The notes below the pieces were generated by a model. It was not told where the DNA came from. It ran no database searches and was given only the letters and a program-made list of their open reading frames with translations. This document shows, piece by piece, positions 8,606 to 16,792 of a stretch of 64,000 nucleotides of DNA; position 1 is the stretch's first letter; each line of letters opens with the position of its first letter. Both the position numbers and the translations under genes were made by a program. The DNA comes from JAWWPG01 sp037719575 (GTDB lineage: Bacteria; Actinomycetota; Actinomycetes; Propionibacteriales; Nocardioidaceae): contig JBBJMF010000003.1 of the NCBI GenBank assembly GCA_037719575.1, positions 1 to 64,000 of the forward strand. Direction: 5' to 3'.

Positions 8606-8947
8606 ATGACCGAGACCTCCCGCCCGAGGCGCCTGCAGCACGTCGTGCTCATCAGCTTCCCCGACGACGTCACCGAGGAGCAGGGCAATGAGCTGCGGAC
8701 GATGCTCTTCGCCTGCGGGCGGGAGATCCGACCGATGCACGAGTGCCGGATCGGCGCCGATCTGACCGGTGAGCGTACCCGCGGCTACGACTTCCTGCTC
8801 TACACCGTGTTCCCCGACGCCGACGCCCTGGCCGCGTATGTCGCGCATCCGGTGCATCAGGTCCTGGTCCGTTGGCTAGATGCGCACGGATGCCAGCGGC
8901 TCGCCTTCGACTACCACATCGACGCCACCACCGACGCGTTCGCCTGA
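8606..8947 (+). CDS. Dabb-family (stress-responsive A/B barrel) protein
   Basis: A 113-residue protein with the dimeric alpha/beta-barrel pattern: a first strand RLQHVVLISFPDD, the central YDFLLYTVFPDADALAAY, and the helix with HPVHQVLVRWLD. Dabb proteins are small dimers, some enzymatic and many uncharacterised; the substrate cannot be told here. It follows the DUF2550 gene by 13 bases on the same strand, with CAGGAG at 8594-8599 before the ATG. Confidence 0.75.
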   Translation: MTETSRPRRLQHVVLISFPDDVTEEQGNELRTMLFACGREIRPMHECRIGADLTGERTRGYDFLLYTVFPDADALAAYVAHPVHQVLVRWLDAHGCQRLAFDYHIDATTDAFA

Positions 8948-9011
8948 CGGGGGCACGCCGAGGGCGCGGGTGTGATCGCCGCAGCACGGGCGAGGCTCCC
9001 CGGCGCCACCC

Positions 9012-9017
9012 TAGGAT
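9012..9017 (+). promoter_or_regulatory. -10 hexamer, leaderless adenosyltransferase transcript
   Basis: TAGGAT lies six bases before ATG 9024 and no ribosome binding site is visible. This is the spacing expected if transcription starts at the A of the start codon. Confidence 0.5.
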
Positions 9018-9023
9018 TGCCTC

Positions 9024-9599
9024 ATGGTCAATCTGACGAAGATCTACACCCGCACCGGCGACGACGGCACGACCCGACTCGGCGACATGAGCCTCGTCGG
9101 CAAGGGCGACCTCAGGCTGGAGGGCTATGCCTGCTGCGACGAGGCCAACTCGCAGATCGGCTATGCGATCGCGGTGGGTGACCTCGACCCGGGCGTGACC
9201 ACGGTGCTGGTCCACGTGCAGAACGACCTGTTCGACGTGGGTGCCGATCTCTCGTGCCCGGTCGTCGAGGATCCGCCGTACCCGCAGCTGCGAGTGGAGC
9301 CGGACTACGTCGACCGGCTGGAGCGCTGGTGCGACGAGTTCAACGAGGGACTCAAGCCGCTGCGATCGTTCATCCTCCCCGGCGGGACTCGAGGCTCCGC
9401 GCTGCTCCACGTCGCGCGGACCGGTGTACGGCGTGCGGAGCGGGCCGGCTGGGCGGCGTACGCCGAGCACGGACCGACGATGAACGTGCTTGCCATGAAG
9501 TACCTGAACCGGCTCAGCGACCTGCTCTTCATCCTGGCCCGCTACGCCAACCGCGACCAGGGCGACGTCCTCTGGAAGCCGGGCGGTGAGCGCGGCTAG
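9024..9599 (+). CDS. ATP:cob(I)alamin adenosyltransferase, PduO type
   Basis: A 191-residue enzyme that transfers the adenosyl group of ATP to cob(I)alamin to make coenzyme B12. Signatures are IYTRTGDDGTTRLGD (residues 7-21) for ATP binding, SFILPGGT (115-122), and the C-terminal MKYLNRLSDLLFILAR (158-173). R134-x-x-R-R is the usual basic cluster. Two adenosylcobalamin mutases and MeaB lie in the same window, so its product has local consumers. It appears to be transcribed alone. Confidence 0.93.
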   Translation: MVNLTKIYTRTGDDGTTRLGDMSLVGKGDLRLEGYACCDEANSQIGYAIAVGDLDPGVTTVLVHVQNDLFDVGADLSCPVVEDPPYPQLRVEPDYVDRLERWCDEFNEGLKPLRSFILPGGTRGSALLHVARTGVRRAERAGWAAYAEHGPTMNVLAMKYLNRLSDLLFILARYANRDQGDVLWKPGGERG

Positions 9600-9623
9600 T
9601 CCTGGTGAAGTCCCGCATCGGCT

Positions 9624-10152
9624 CAGCGGACGAAGCGGAAGAGCCGGCGACCCGGCACGAGCGGCTCCGGTGAGCCCGCGAGCTGATGGACGCCGACGGA
9701 GAACTTTGATGCCTCGGGAGCGGTGAAGCTGCGGCGCGACACTGACCAGCCGGTGAGCGTCCTCGTCGCTGACATTGCCGAGGATGCCACAGAGCAGGAC
9801 CAGCTCCGCGGGCACCGCCCCGCGGTAGGAGTCGCTCAGACCGGCGTCGACACGACGCACCGCGATCTGACTTAGGCCAGCCTCCTGCGCTGCCTCCTCG
9901 GCACGCCGAGCGTTCCGGTTCGTCGAGCTCGAGCAGAGTCGCCGTGACTCGATCGGAGTCCGGTCTGCCGCGCAACACTCCGAGCAGGTCCCGGGCGTCC
10001 CCGGCGCGTGAGCTGAGCACTCTCACTCGGCCCTTCGTGAGTGTCAACCACTCGAGGATCTCGCGCTGGACAACCACCAGTCGCGCCGCCAGCGGCGAGC
10101 TCGTGTCGTCGTACGGCCGGTGCCACTGGCTCCAATCCGTCCTTGCGCCCAT
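9624..10152 (-). pseudogene. Broken SAM-dependent methyltransferase gene
   Basis: Read on the minus strand from ATG 10152, the first part (DWSQWHRPYDD, then VRVLSSRAGDARDLLGVL and TATLLELDEPERSA) looks like a class I methyltransferase with its SAM-binding loop. Near 9910-9915 the frame shifts to one encoding RAEEAAQEAGLSQIAVRRVD and then AVPAELVLLCGILGNVSDED. The matching C-terminus, FSVGVHQLAGSPEPLVPGRR, is in another frame and ends at 9624. About 50 residues expected between APQL and FSVG are missing. One frameshift plus an internal deletion make it non-functional. From here to the next gene (10153-10399) I see only that gene's -10 hexamer. Confidence 0.75.
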
Positions 10153-10386
10153 CAGGAGATGACGGCAGGAGTGCCGAGCGCGTGACGGGGTCTGAGATAC
10201 CACGCCCTACACACCGACGATGTATCCGTCCGGCGGCCGCACGCCCGGCTCGTGCATCGAGATGAGCACCGCCTACTTCCAGACGTCGCAGGTCGTCCGG
10301 GCGACTCCACTGTGACTCTTTGGCTACTGCATGATCAGGCGGCTCTCGCACTGGAAGGCCATCGGCTGAGTCTCGAGGCGGGCCGC

Positions 10387-10392
10387 TAGTCT
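10387..10392 (+). promoter_or_regulatory. -10 hexamer, leaderless SDR transcript
   Basis: TAGTCT lies seven bases before ATG 10400, with no ribosome binding site between them. Confidence 0.45.
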
Positions 10393-10399
10393 GCCCGTC

Positions 10400-11155
10400 A
10401 TGCACCTCAAGGACTGCGCGGCCGTGGTCACGGGCGGGGCCTCCGGTCTCGGCGGGGCTACTGCCGCGGCGCTCGCGGCCGAAGGCATCAGCGTCTTCGG
10501 GCTGGACCTGCCAGCGTCGGTCGAGTCGGCGAAGCCCCTAGACGGCGTGACGCTGCTGGCGGCCGACGTCACCGACGAGGCCCAGGTTCGAGAGGCTGTC
10601 GCTCGCGCCGGCGCCGACCGGCCGCTCCGGATCGTCGTGAGCTGCGCGGGCGTCGGCACCGCCGGACGGATCCTCTCGAAGTCGGGACCCCATGACCTGG
10701 CGCGGTTCCGCAGGGTCGTCGACATCAACCTGGTCGGCACGTTCAACGTCCTGCGGCTCGCGGCCGAAGCCATGTCTCAGACGCCCGCCGACGACGCGGG
10801 ACAACGCGGGGTCATCGTCAACACCGCGTCGATCGCGGCGTACGACGGCCAGATCGGCCAGGTGGCGTACGCCGCATCGAAGGCCGGGGTGGTCGGGCTG
10901 ACGCTGTCGGCCGCCCGCGACCTGGCCAGCTTCGGGATCCGGGTCTGCACGATCGCGCCGGGGATCATCGACACCCCCATGCTGGCCGGGGTGAACGACG
11001 AGTTCCGCGCCACCCTGGCGGCCGGGGTGCCGTTCCCCAAGCGGCTCGGCCGGCCCGAGGAGTACGCCGAGCTGGCCCTCATGGTCATCCAGCACGACTA
11101 CCTCAACGGAGAGGTCATCCGGATGGACGGCGCGCTCCGGATGGCCCCGCGGTAG
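10400..11155 (+). CDS. Short-chain dehydrogenase/reductase
   Basis: A 251-residue classical SDR. The NAD(P)-binding TGGASGLG is at residues 11-18, with D-L-D after the second strand (a sign of NAD preference), N110, and the catalytic S144-Y157-x-x-x-K161. The closest pattern I know is the HSD17B10 / 3-hydroxy-2-methylbutyryl-CoA dehydrogenase group, including the TPMLAGVNDEFRATLAAGVPFP substrate-loop style. A role in branched-chain acyl-CoA oxidation would suit the neighbourhood but is not proven. Confidence 0.85.
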   Translation: MHLKDCAAVVTGGASGLGGATAAALAAEGISVFGLDLPASVESAKPLDGVTLLAADVTDEAQVREAVARAGADRPLRIVVSCAGVGTAGRILSKSGPHDLARFRRVVDINLVGTFNVLRLAAEAMSQTPADDAGQRGVIVNTASIAAYDGQIGQVAYAASKAGVVGLTLSAARDLASFGIRVCTIAPGIIDTPMLAGVNDEFRATLAAGVPFPKRLGRPEEYAELALMVIQHDYLNGEVIRMDGALRMAPR

Positions 11156-11354
11156 TCCGCAGCCGGATGTGACGCACGACACGCCGGCTAGCCCATGTTC
11201 ACCGTCCCCCTCGGTATCACCGGCCTAGCCTGAGCCTCATCTCCCATAGCGCCATGACAACGAAACGGCCACGAACGTCTGCCGGCTGCAACCAAACGCG
11301 GCGGCCAGGCGTCTCATGGGCAGACGAGCGGGAGAGCGTGGGTGACGGGTAGGC

Positions 11355-11675
11355 GTGATGGTAGTCAGCTCCACCACCAGCACCATGGTCAAGATCGGGT
11401 CGCACCTGGACGTGCGCACCGTCGGTCTCGCGCGCGCCACCTTGTACTCGGTCATCGAGGACGCCGTCGGCGACGTCGAGATCGACATGTCGGACGTCGA
11501 GTCGATCGACGCTGCCGGGCTCGGCATGCTCACGGCGGCCCACCTCCGCTGTGAGCGCAGCGGACAGCGTCTGATCCTGCGCAACTGCCCCCGCGAGATC
11601 CGCCGGGTCCTTGCCGTGACCCGGCTCAACCGCATCCTCCACGTCGACCGCGCGCACGTCCAGCTGTCCGCCTGA
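11355..11675 (+). CDS. STAS-domain protein lacking the phospho-serine
   Basis: A 106-residue single STAS domain (residues about 12-100), as in anti-sigma factor antagonists. The loop that normally carries the phosphorylated Ser or Thr (D-x-S-G) reads ESIDAAGLGML, so the acceptor is Ala. No kinase or sigma factor gene is adjacent. It may act without phosphorylation or belong to another STAS role. GTG 11355 and ATG 11358 are both possible starts. The 199 bases before it (11156-11354) hold no recognisable element. Confidence 0.7.
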   Translation: MMVVSSTTSTMVKIGSHLDVRTVGLARATLYSVIEDAVGDVEIDMSDVESIDAAGLGMLTAAHLRCERSGQRLILRNCPREIRRVLAVTRLNRILHVDRAHVQLSA

Positions 11676-11749
11676 CCGGCTCCCACCACGTCCGCGTCGG
11701 GGGGACGTGAGACGGTCCACACGTCGGCCACCAGTGGCTCGGCACGCCG

Positions 11750-11755
11750 TACAGT
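11750..11755 (+). promoter_or_regulatory. -10 hexamer, leaderless ecm transcript
   Basis: TACAGT lies six bases before ATG 11762, with no ribosome binding site. Confidence 0.45.
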
Positions 11756-11761
11756 CCCCGT

Positions 11762-13750
11762 ATGAACGCGGCCAAGCGCGACGCGCCCTGGGTCATGCGG
11801 ACCTACGCCGGCCACAGCTCGGCCCGCGACTCCAACGCGCTCTTTCGCCGCAACCTGGCCAAGGGCCAGACCGGCCTGTCAGTGGCGTTCGACCTGCCCA
11901 CGCAGACCGGCTACGACGCCGACTCACCGCTCGCCCGCGGCGAGGTCGGCAAGGTAGGGGTGCCGCTGCCGCACCTGGGCGAGATGCGCCGGCTGTTCGA
12001 GGAGATCCCGCTCGCCGAGACGAACACGTCGATGACCATCAACGCCACGGCCATGTGGCTGCTCGCGCTCTACCAGGTGGTGGCCGAGGAGCAGGGAGCC
12101 GACCTGGGCGCGCTTGCCGGTACGACGCAGAACGACATCATCAAGGAGTACCTGTCACGCGGCACGTATGTGTTCCCGCCGACGGCATCGATGCGGCTGA
12201 CCACTGACCTGATCGCCTATACCGTCTCACAGCTGCCGGCGTGGAACCCGATCAACATCTGCAGCTACCACCTGCAGGAGGCCGGGGCCACGCCCGTGCA
12301 GGAGCTGGCGTTCGCGATGTGCACTGCGATCGCGGTGCTCGACGCCGTCCGAGACTCCGGCCAGGTCCCGCCGGAGCGCTTCGGTGCGGTGGTCGGACGG
12401 ATGTCGTTCTTCGTCAACGCCGGGGTGCGCTTCGTCGAGGAGACGGCCAAGATGCGCGCGTTCGCGAGGATGTGGGACGGGTTGACGCGAGAGCGCTACG
12501 CCGTCGAGGACGAGCGACACCGCAGGTTCCGCTATGGCGTGCAGGTGAACTCGCTCGGCCTCACCGAGGCGCAGCCCGAGAACAACGTGCAGCGAATCGT
12601 GCTCGAGATGCTCGGCGTCACGTTGTCGAAGGACGCCCGCGCCCGGGCCGTCCAGCTCCCTGCCTGGAACGAGGCCCTCGGGCTCCCGCGACCGTGGGAC
12701 CAGCAATGGTCGCTGCGGCTTCAACAGGTGCTCGCCTTCGAGTCCGACCTGTTGGAGTACGACGACATCTTCGCCGGGTCGCACGTGATCGAGGCCAAGG
12801 TTGCCGAGCTGGTCGAGCAGGCGAGCACCGAGATGGAGCGGGTGCAGGCGATGGGTGGTGCGGTCGCCGCCATCGAGTCCGGCTACCTGAAGCAGGAGCT
12901 GGTGGCCTCCCACGCCCGCCGGCGCGCGCGCATCGAGTCCGGGGAGGACGTCGTGGTCGGTGTCAACGCCTTCGTGGAGACGGAGGAGTCGCCGCTGACC
13001 GCGGACCTCGACTCCGCGATCCAGGCGTCGGATCCCGACGCGGAGCGGGCCGCGCTCGACTCACTGGGCAGGTGGCGCGCGGAGCGTGACGAGCGCGAGG
13101 TCGGCACGACACTGGGCCGGCTCCGCGAGCAGGCAGGCACATCGGAGAACCTGATGCCGGCAACCCTGGCCGCCGCCCGGGCTGGGGCAACGACGGGGGA
13201 ATGGGCCGGCGTCCTGCGCGAGGTGTTCGGTGAGTACCGCGCTCCTACCGGCGTCGGTGGCGCGGTCGGTTCCGCGGAGGCAGGCGACGAGCTGCGGGCC
13301 GTGCGGGACAGGGTGCGCTCGACGGGGGAGGAGCTCGGCGGCCGGCTGCGGCTGCTCATCGCCAAGCCCGGGCTGGACGGCCACAGCAACGGCGCCGAGC
13401 AGGTTGCCGTGCGCGCCCGCGACGCCGGGTTCGAAGTCGTCTACCAGGGCATCAGGCTGACCTCGGACGAGATCGTCGCGGCGGCGGTCGCGGAGGACGT
13501 GCACTGCGTCGGCATCTCGATCCTGTCCGGCTCGCACATGGAGCTGGTCCCGACGATCCTCGAGGGTCTGCGCGCCGCCGGCGCCGGCGAGATCCCCGTC
13601 GTGGTTGGCGGCATCGTGCCAGCAGCGGATGCGGTCAGACTCGTCCAGCTCGGAGTGGCGGCCGTGTTCACTTCCAAGGACTTCGGACTCACGGCGATCA
13701 TCGGACAGATCGTCGAGACGATTCGCTCCGCGCACTCTCTTCGCGCCTGA
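11762..13750 (+). CDS. ecm: Ethylmalonyl-CoA mutase (MeaA-type)
   Basis: A 662-residue B12-dependent acyl-CoA mutase with the catalytic barrel (about 1-500) and the B12-binding domain (about 525-655) in one chain. The cobalamin motif is D539-G-H541-S-N-G-A-E-Q. Methylmalonyl-CoA mutases have DGHDRG here, while DGHSNG is characteristic of ethylmalonyl-CoA mutase (Ecm/MeaA). Y15 in RTYAGH and R133 in YLSRGTY correspond to the pair that holds the substrate carboxylate. The protein opens with the short MeaA-style N-terminus rather than the long methylmalonyl-CoA mutase one. It converts (2R)-ethylmalonyl-CoA to methylsuccinyl-CoA, the step after Ccr and the epimerase. Confidence 0.9.
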   Translation: MNAAKRDAPWVMRTYAGHSSARDSNALFRRNLAKGQTGLSVAFDLPTQTGYDADSPLARGEVGKVGVPLPHLGEMRRLFEEIPLAETNTSMTINATAMWLLALYQVVAEEQGADLGALAGTTQNDIIKEYLSRGTYVFPPTASMRLTTDLIAYTVSQLPAWNPINICSYHLQEAGATPVQELAFAMCTAIAVLDAVRDSGQVPPERFGAVVGRMSFFVNAGVRFVEETAKMRAFARMWDGLTRERYAVEDERHRRFRYGVQVNSLGLTEAQPENNVQRIVLEMLGVTLSKDARARAVQLPAWNEALGLPRPWDQQWSLRLQQVLAFESDLLEYDDIFAGSHVIEAKVAELVEQASTEMERVQAMGGAVAAIESGYLKQELVASHARRRARIESGEDVVVGVNAFVETEESPLTADLDSAIQASDPDAERAALDSLGRWRAERDEREVGTTLGRLREQAGTSENLMPATLAAARAGATTGEWAGVLREVFGEYRAPTGVGGAVGSAEAGDELRAVRDRVRSTGEELGGRLRLLIAKPGLDGHSNGAEQVAVRARDAGFEVVYQGIRLTSDEIVAAAVAEDVHCVGISILSGSHMELVPTILEGLRAAGAGEIPVVVGGIVPAADAVRLVQLGVAAVFTSKDFGLTAIIGQIVETIRSAHSLRA

Positions 13751-13867
13751 CGTGGTGTGCCGCACACCCTGGTCGCCGGCAAGTCGACCAAGGCACGGCT
13801 GGGCCGGGTCGACGGCAGGTCACCGAACAAGCTCGTCTACTACCGCACTCGGCTAGCGAACAGCGCC

Positions 13868-13873
13868 TATCGT
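13868..13873 (+). promoter_or_regulatory. -10 hexamer, leaderless GNAT transcript
   Basis: TATCGT lies six bases before ATG 13880. It supports that ATG over upstream in-frame codons. Confidence 0.45.
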
Positions 13874-13879
13874 TGGCCG

Positions 13880-14725
13880 ATGGGATGGGAGTTCACCGCC
13901 GATATCGAGACGTACGCCGAGAAGGTGCGCGCGTTGCTCACCCGCGATCCCGTGCGGAACACCGTCCCGCTGACCGTCCTCGACGGGTTGCGAAGTGGGG
14001 GGATGGGCGAGCGGACCTCTGACGAGCCCATCCTGCTCGCGTGGTACGACGGTCCTCCCTCGGGGGCAGTCTTGATGACGCCGCCCTATGAGCTGCTGCT
14101 CGCGGTGGTCCCCGAAGGAGGTGTGGCCGATCTCGTCGACGCGCTCCGAACCCATGGCGCCGTGCTGCCGGGGGTGAACGGTGACGTCGGCGTCGTCGCG
14201 GAGTTCAGTGCGGCCTGGCTGGACGGTACGGGCCGGCGCGCGGAGGTCTCGTTCCGGACGCGGCTCTACGGCCTCGACGTACTTGTCGAGCCGTCGCCCC
14301 CGCCACCAGGCCGACCCCGGAGAGGCATCGACGCCGACGCGGACCTCGCGATGCGGTGGTTCCTCGCGTTCCACGACGAAGCCGGGATGGGTCGGGGCGA
14401 TGTCGCTTGGACGGTGCGTGACCGGATCGCCGACGGGCGGATCTGGCTGTGGGAGGACGAGGGCGGCGAGGTGGTGTCTCTCGCGGCGAGGCAGCGACCT
14501 GCGGTCGGGGTCGCCAGGATCGGGCCCGTCTACACGCCACCGGAGCACCGTCGCCGCGGCTTTGCCGCAGCGGTGACGGCGACCTGCACGCGAGATGCCC
14601 TCGAGCATGCCGACCAGGTGGTTCTCTTCACCGATCTCGCGAACCCCACGTCCAACTCGATCTACCAGCAGCTCGGCTACCGCCCGGTCACAGACCGTAC
14701 GGTAGCCCGGTTCGTCAACCAGTAG
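13880..14725 (+). CDS. GNAT-family acetyltransferase
   Basis: A 281-residue protein. The C-terminal half has the acetyl-CoA-binding motif A pattern RIGPVYTPPEHRRRGFAAAV, followed by LFTDLANPTSNSIYQQLGY, which is typical of GNAT enzymes. The N-terminal half is a divergent domain with no clear motif, common in actinobacterial two-domain GNAT proteins. The substrate is unknown. The start is set by the -10 hexamer six bases upstream; an in-frame extension upstream lacks a start signal. Confidence 0.8.
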   Translation: MGWEFTADIETYAEKVRALLTRDPVRNTVPLTVLDGLRSGGMGERTSDEPILLAWYDGPPSGAVLMTPPYELLLAVVPEGGVADLVDALRTHGAVLPGVNGDVGVVAEFSAAWLDGTGRRAEVSFRTRLYGLDVLVEPSPPPPGRPRRGIDADADLAMRWFLAFHDEAGMGRGDVAWTVRDRIADGRIWLWEDEGGEVVSLAARQRPAVGVARIGPVYTPPEHRRRGFAAAVTATCTRDALEHADQVVLFTDLANPTSNSIYQQLGYRPVTDRTVARFVNQ

Positions 14726-14732
14726 GCCAGGG

Positions 14733-15305
14733 ATGACCGCGGTTCGGGACCGGGTGACGGCTGCGTTCGCCGCCGTGGAGCGTGCTGACTTCCTCACGGC
14801 GGAGCAGCAGAGCCTCGCGGCCCAGGACCGGCCATTGTTCATCGGGCACGGCCAGACCAACTCGCAGCCGACCACCGTGCGGAACATGCTCATGCTGCTC
14901 GATCCGCGACCGGGAGACCGGGTGCTGGATGTCGGCAGCGGCTCCGCCTGGACGACGGCGCTTCTTGCCACCCTGGTCACGCAGACCGGCCGCGTCTTCG
15001 GGGTCGAGCGGATTCCCGAGCTCGTGGACTGGGGCATGCAGAACATTGCCCGCTACTCCTTCGGGTGGGCCACCATCAGGCAGGCGGACCCCGATCGACT
15101 CGGCCTGTCCGACGATGCGCCGTACGACAAGATCCTGGTCTCGGCCGAGGCTCGCGACCTGCCGCAGGCCCTGGTCGACCAGCTGGACCGGGGTGGGCGC
15201 ATGGTCATTCCCGTCGCCGGGAGGCTGTCGGTCGTCGACCGGGACGCCGAGGGTGCGGTCGACGTACGGCGGGTCGGGCACTACGCGTTCGTTCCGCTCC
15301 GATGA
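14733..15305 (+). CDS. Protein-L-isoaspartate O-methyltransferase-like
   Basis: A 190-residue PCMT-family methyltransferase. It has the substrate-side GHGQTNSQPTTVRNML, the SAM-binding LDVGSGSAWTTALLA (near residues 64-78) and the closing LDRGGRMVIPV. Such enzymes methylate isoaspartyl residues in aged proteins so they can be repaired. The family often has SQP in this position, and the order of motifs is standard. It follows the GNAT gene by seven bases on the same strand. Confidence 0.8.
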   Translation: MTAVRDRVTAAFAAVERADFLTAEQQSLAAQDRPLFIGHGQTNSQPTTVRNMLMLLDPRPGDRVLDVGSGSAWTTALLATLVTQTGRVFGVERIPELVDWGMQNIARYSFGWATIRQADPDRLGLSDDAPYDKILVSAEARDLPQALVDQLDRGGRMVIPVAGRLSVVDRDAEGAVDVRRVGHYAFVPLR

Positions 15306-15324
15306 GGGGGCGGCGGCCGACAGG

Positions 15325-16734
15325 TCAGGACAGCAGCCGGTCGAGCGTGCGCAGCTTGTTCGTCGCGTCGAGTGCTGCGACCTTGTAGGCCTCGGACAGT
15401 GTCGGGTAGTTGAACACCGTGTCGACGAGGTAGTCGATGGTCCCTCCACACCCCATCACCGCCTGGCCGATGTGCACGAGATCCGTCGCGCCGGTCCCGA
15501 AGATGTGCACGCCCAGGATCGTGCGTTCGGTGGCGTGGACGATGAGCTTGAGCATGCCGTAGGAGTCGCCGACGATCGTGCCCCGGGCGAGCTCCCGGTA
15601 GCGGGAGAGCCCGATCTCATAGGGGACTGCCCTCTCCGTGAGCTCGGTCTCGGTGGCACCGACGTACGAGATCTCCGGGATCGTGTAGATGCCGATCGGT
15701 TGCAACGCGGTCAGGCTGCGGGTGCTCTCGCCCATGGCATGCAGCCCGGCCAACCTGCCTTGCTCCATGCTCGTCGCAGCCAGTGCCGGAAAACCGATGA
15801 CGTCTCCGACGGCGTAGATGTGCTCCACGTTCGTCCGGTACGTCGCGTCGACCTCGATCCTGCCTCGCTTGTCCGCGACGATGCCCGCCTTGTCGAGTGC
15901 CAGCTCGGTGGTGGCACCCTGACGCCCGGCAGAGTACATCACCGTGTCTGCCGGGATGCGTTTTCCGCTTGCCAGGCTGGTGATCGTGCCCTTCGGCCCT
16001 ACCTCGACCTTCTCGACCTGCTCGCCGAACCGGAAGGAGACGGCGAGGTCACGGAGGTGGAAGCGCAGCGACTCGATGATCTCGTCGTCACAGAAGTCCA
16101 GCATGCTGGACCGCTGGTCGACGACAGTCACCCGGGTGCCGAGGGCGGCGAACATCGATGCATACTCGATGCCGATAACGCCGGCCCCGACGACCAGCAT
16201 GGAAGCTGGGATGGCCTCGAGCGCCAAGATGCCATCGGAGTCGACCACATTGCCCTCGTCGAACTCGACGTGCGACGGCCGGGCCGGCTGGGTGCCCGGC
16301 GCGAGCACGATCTTGTCGGCCGACACCGTGAGGCGTTCATGACCTTCGATGCGGAGCGTGTGGGGGTCGACGAATGTCGCGGTGCCGGCGAGCAGGTGGA
16401 TGTGGTTGCGCAGCAGCTGGCTGCGCACGACCTCGACCTCGCGCCCGATGACGTACTGGGTGCGGGCGGTCAGGTCGGAAATCTGGATCTCGTCCTTGAC
16501 CCGGTAGCTGGCGCCGTACATGTCGCGCTGTGCCATCCCGGTCAGGTAGAGCACCGCCTCGCGCAGCGTCTTGCTCGGAATCGTCCCGGTGTTGATGCAG
16601 ACGCCGCCGACCATGCTGCGACGGTCCACGACAGCCACCCGCTTGCCGAGCTTCGCCGCCGCCACAGCGGCGCGCTGCCCGCCGGGTCCGCTGCCGACGA
16701 CAAGCAGGTCGTAGTCGTACTCGTGGGTGGTCAC
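15325..16734 (-). CDS. sthA: Soluble pyridine nucleotide transhydrogenase
   Basis: A 469-residue flavoprotein of the dihydrolipoamide dehydrogenase fold that exchanges electrons between NADPH and NAD+. It has an FAD motif GSGPGG near residue 15, an NAD motif VVGAGVIGIEYASM near 185, FAD-binding HIYAVGDVIGFPALA, and the C-terminal dimer domain. The redox-active disulfide is incomplete: GVCINTGTIPSKTLREA has Cys then Thr where lipoamide dehydrogenases have two Cys. This single-Cys pattern is typical of SthA. The GTG start at 16734 is chosen because the conserved fold begins eight residues later. Confidence 0.88.
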   Translation of the reverse strand: MTTHEYDYDLLVVGSGPGGQRAAVAAAKLGKRVAVVDRRSMVGGVCINTGTIPSKTLREAVLYLTGMAQRDMYGASYRVKDEIQISDLTARTQYVIGREVEVVRSQLLRNHIHLLAGTATFVDPHTLRIEGHERLTVSADKIVLAPGTQPARPSHVEFDEGNVVDSDGILALEAIPASMLVVGAGVIGIEYASMFAALGTRVTVVDQRSSMLDFCDDEIIESLRFHLRDLAVSFRFGEQVEKVEVGPKGTITSLASGKRIPADTVMYSAGRQGATTELALDKAGIVADKRGRIEVDATYRTNVEHIYAVGDVIGFPALAATSMEQGRLAGLHAMGESTRSLTALQPIGIYTIPEISYVGATETELTERAVPYEIGLSRYRELARGTIVGDSYGMLKLIVHATERTILGVHIFGTGATDLVHIGQAVMGCGGTIDYLVDTVFNYPTLSEAYKVAALDATNKLRTLDRLLS

Positions 16735-16792
16735 TCCCTCATCGTCGCGAGGCCGCGACTGGGACGCAACCGCGCACGAGACGAGCTGAGCG

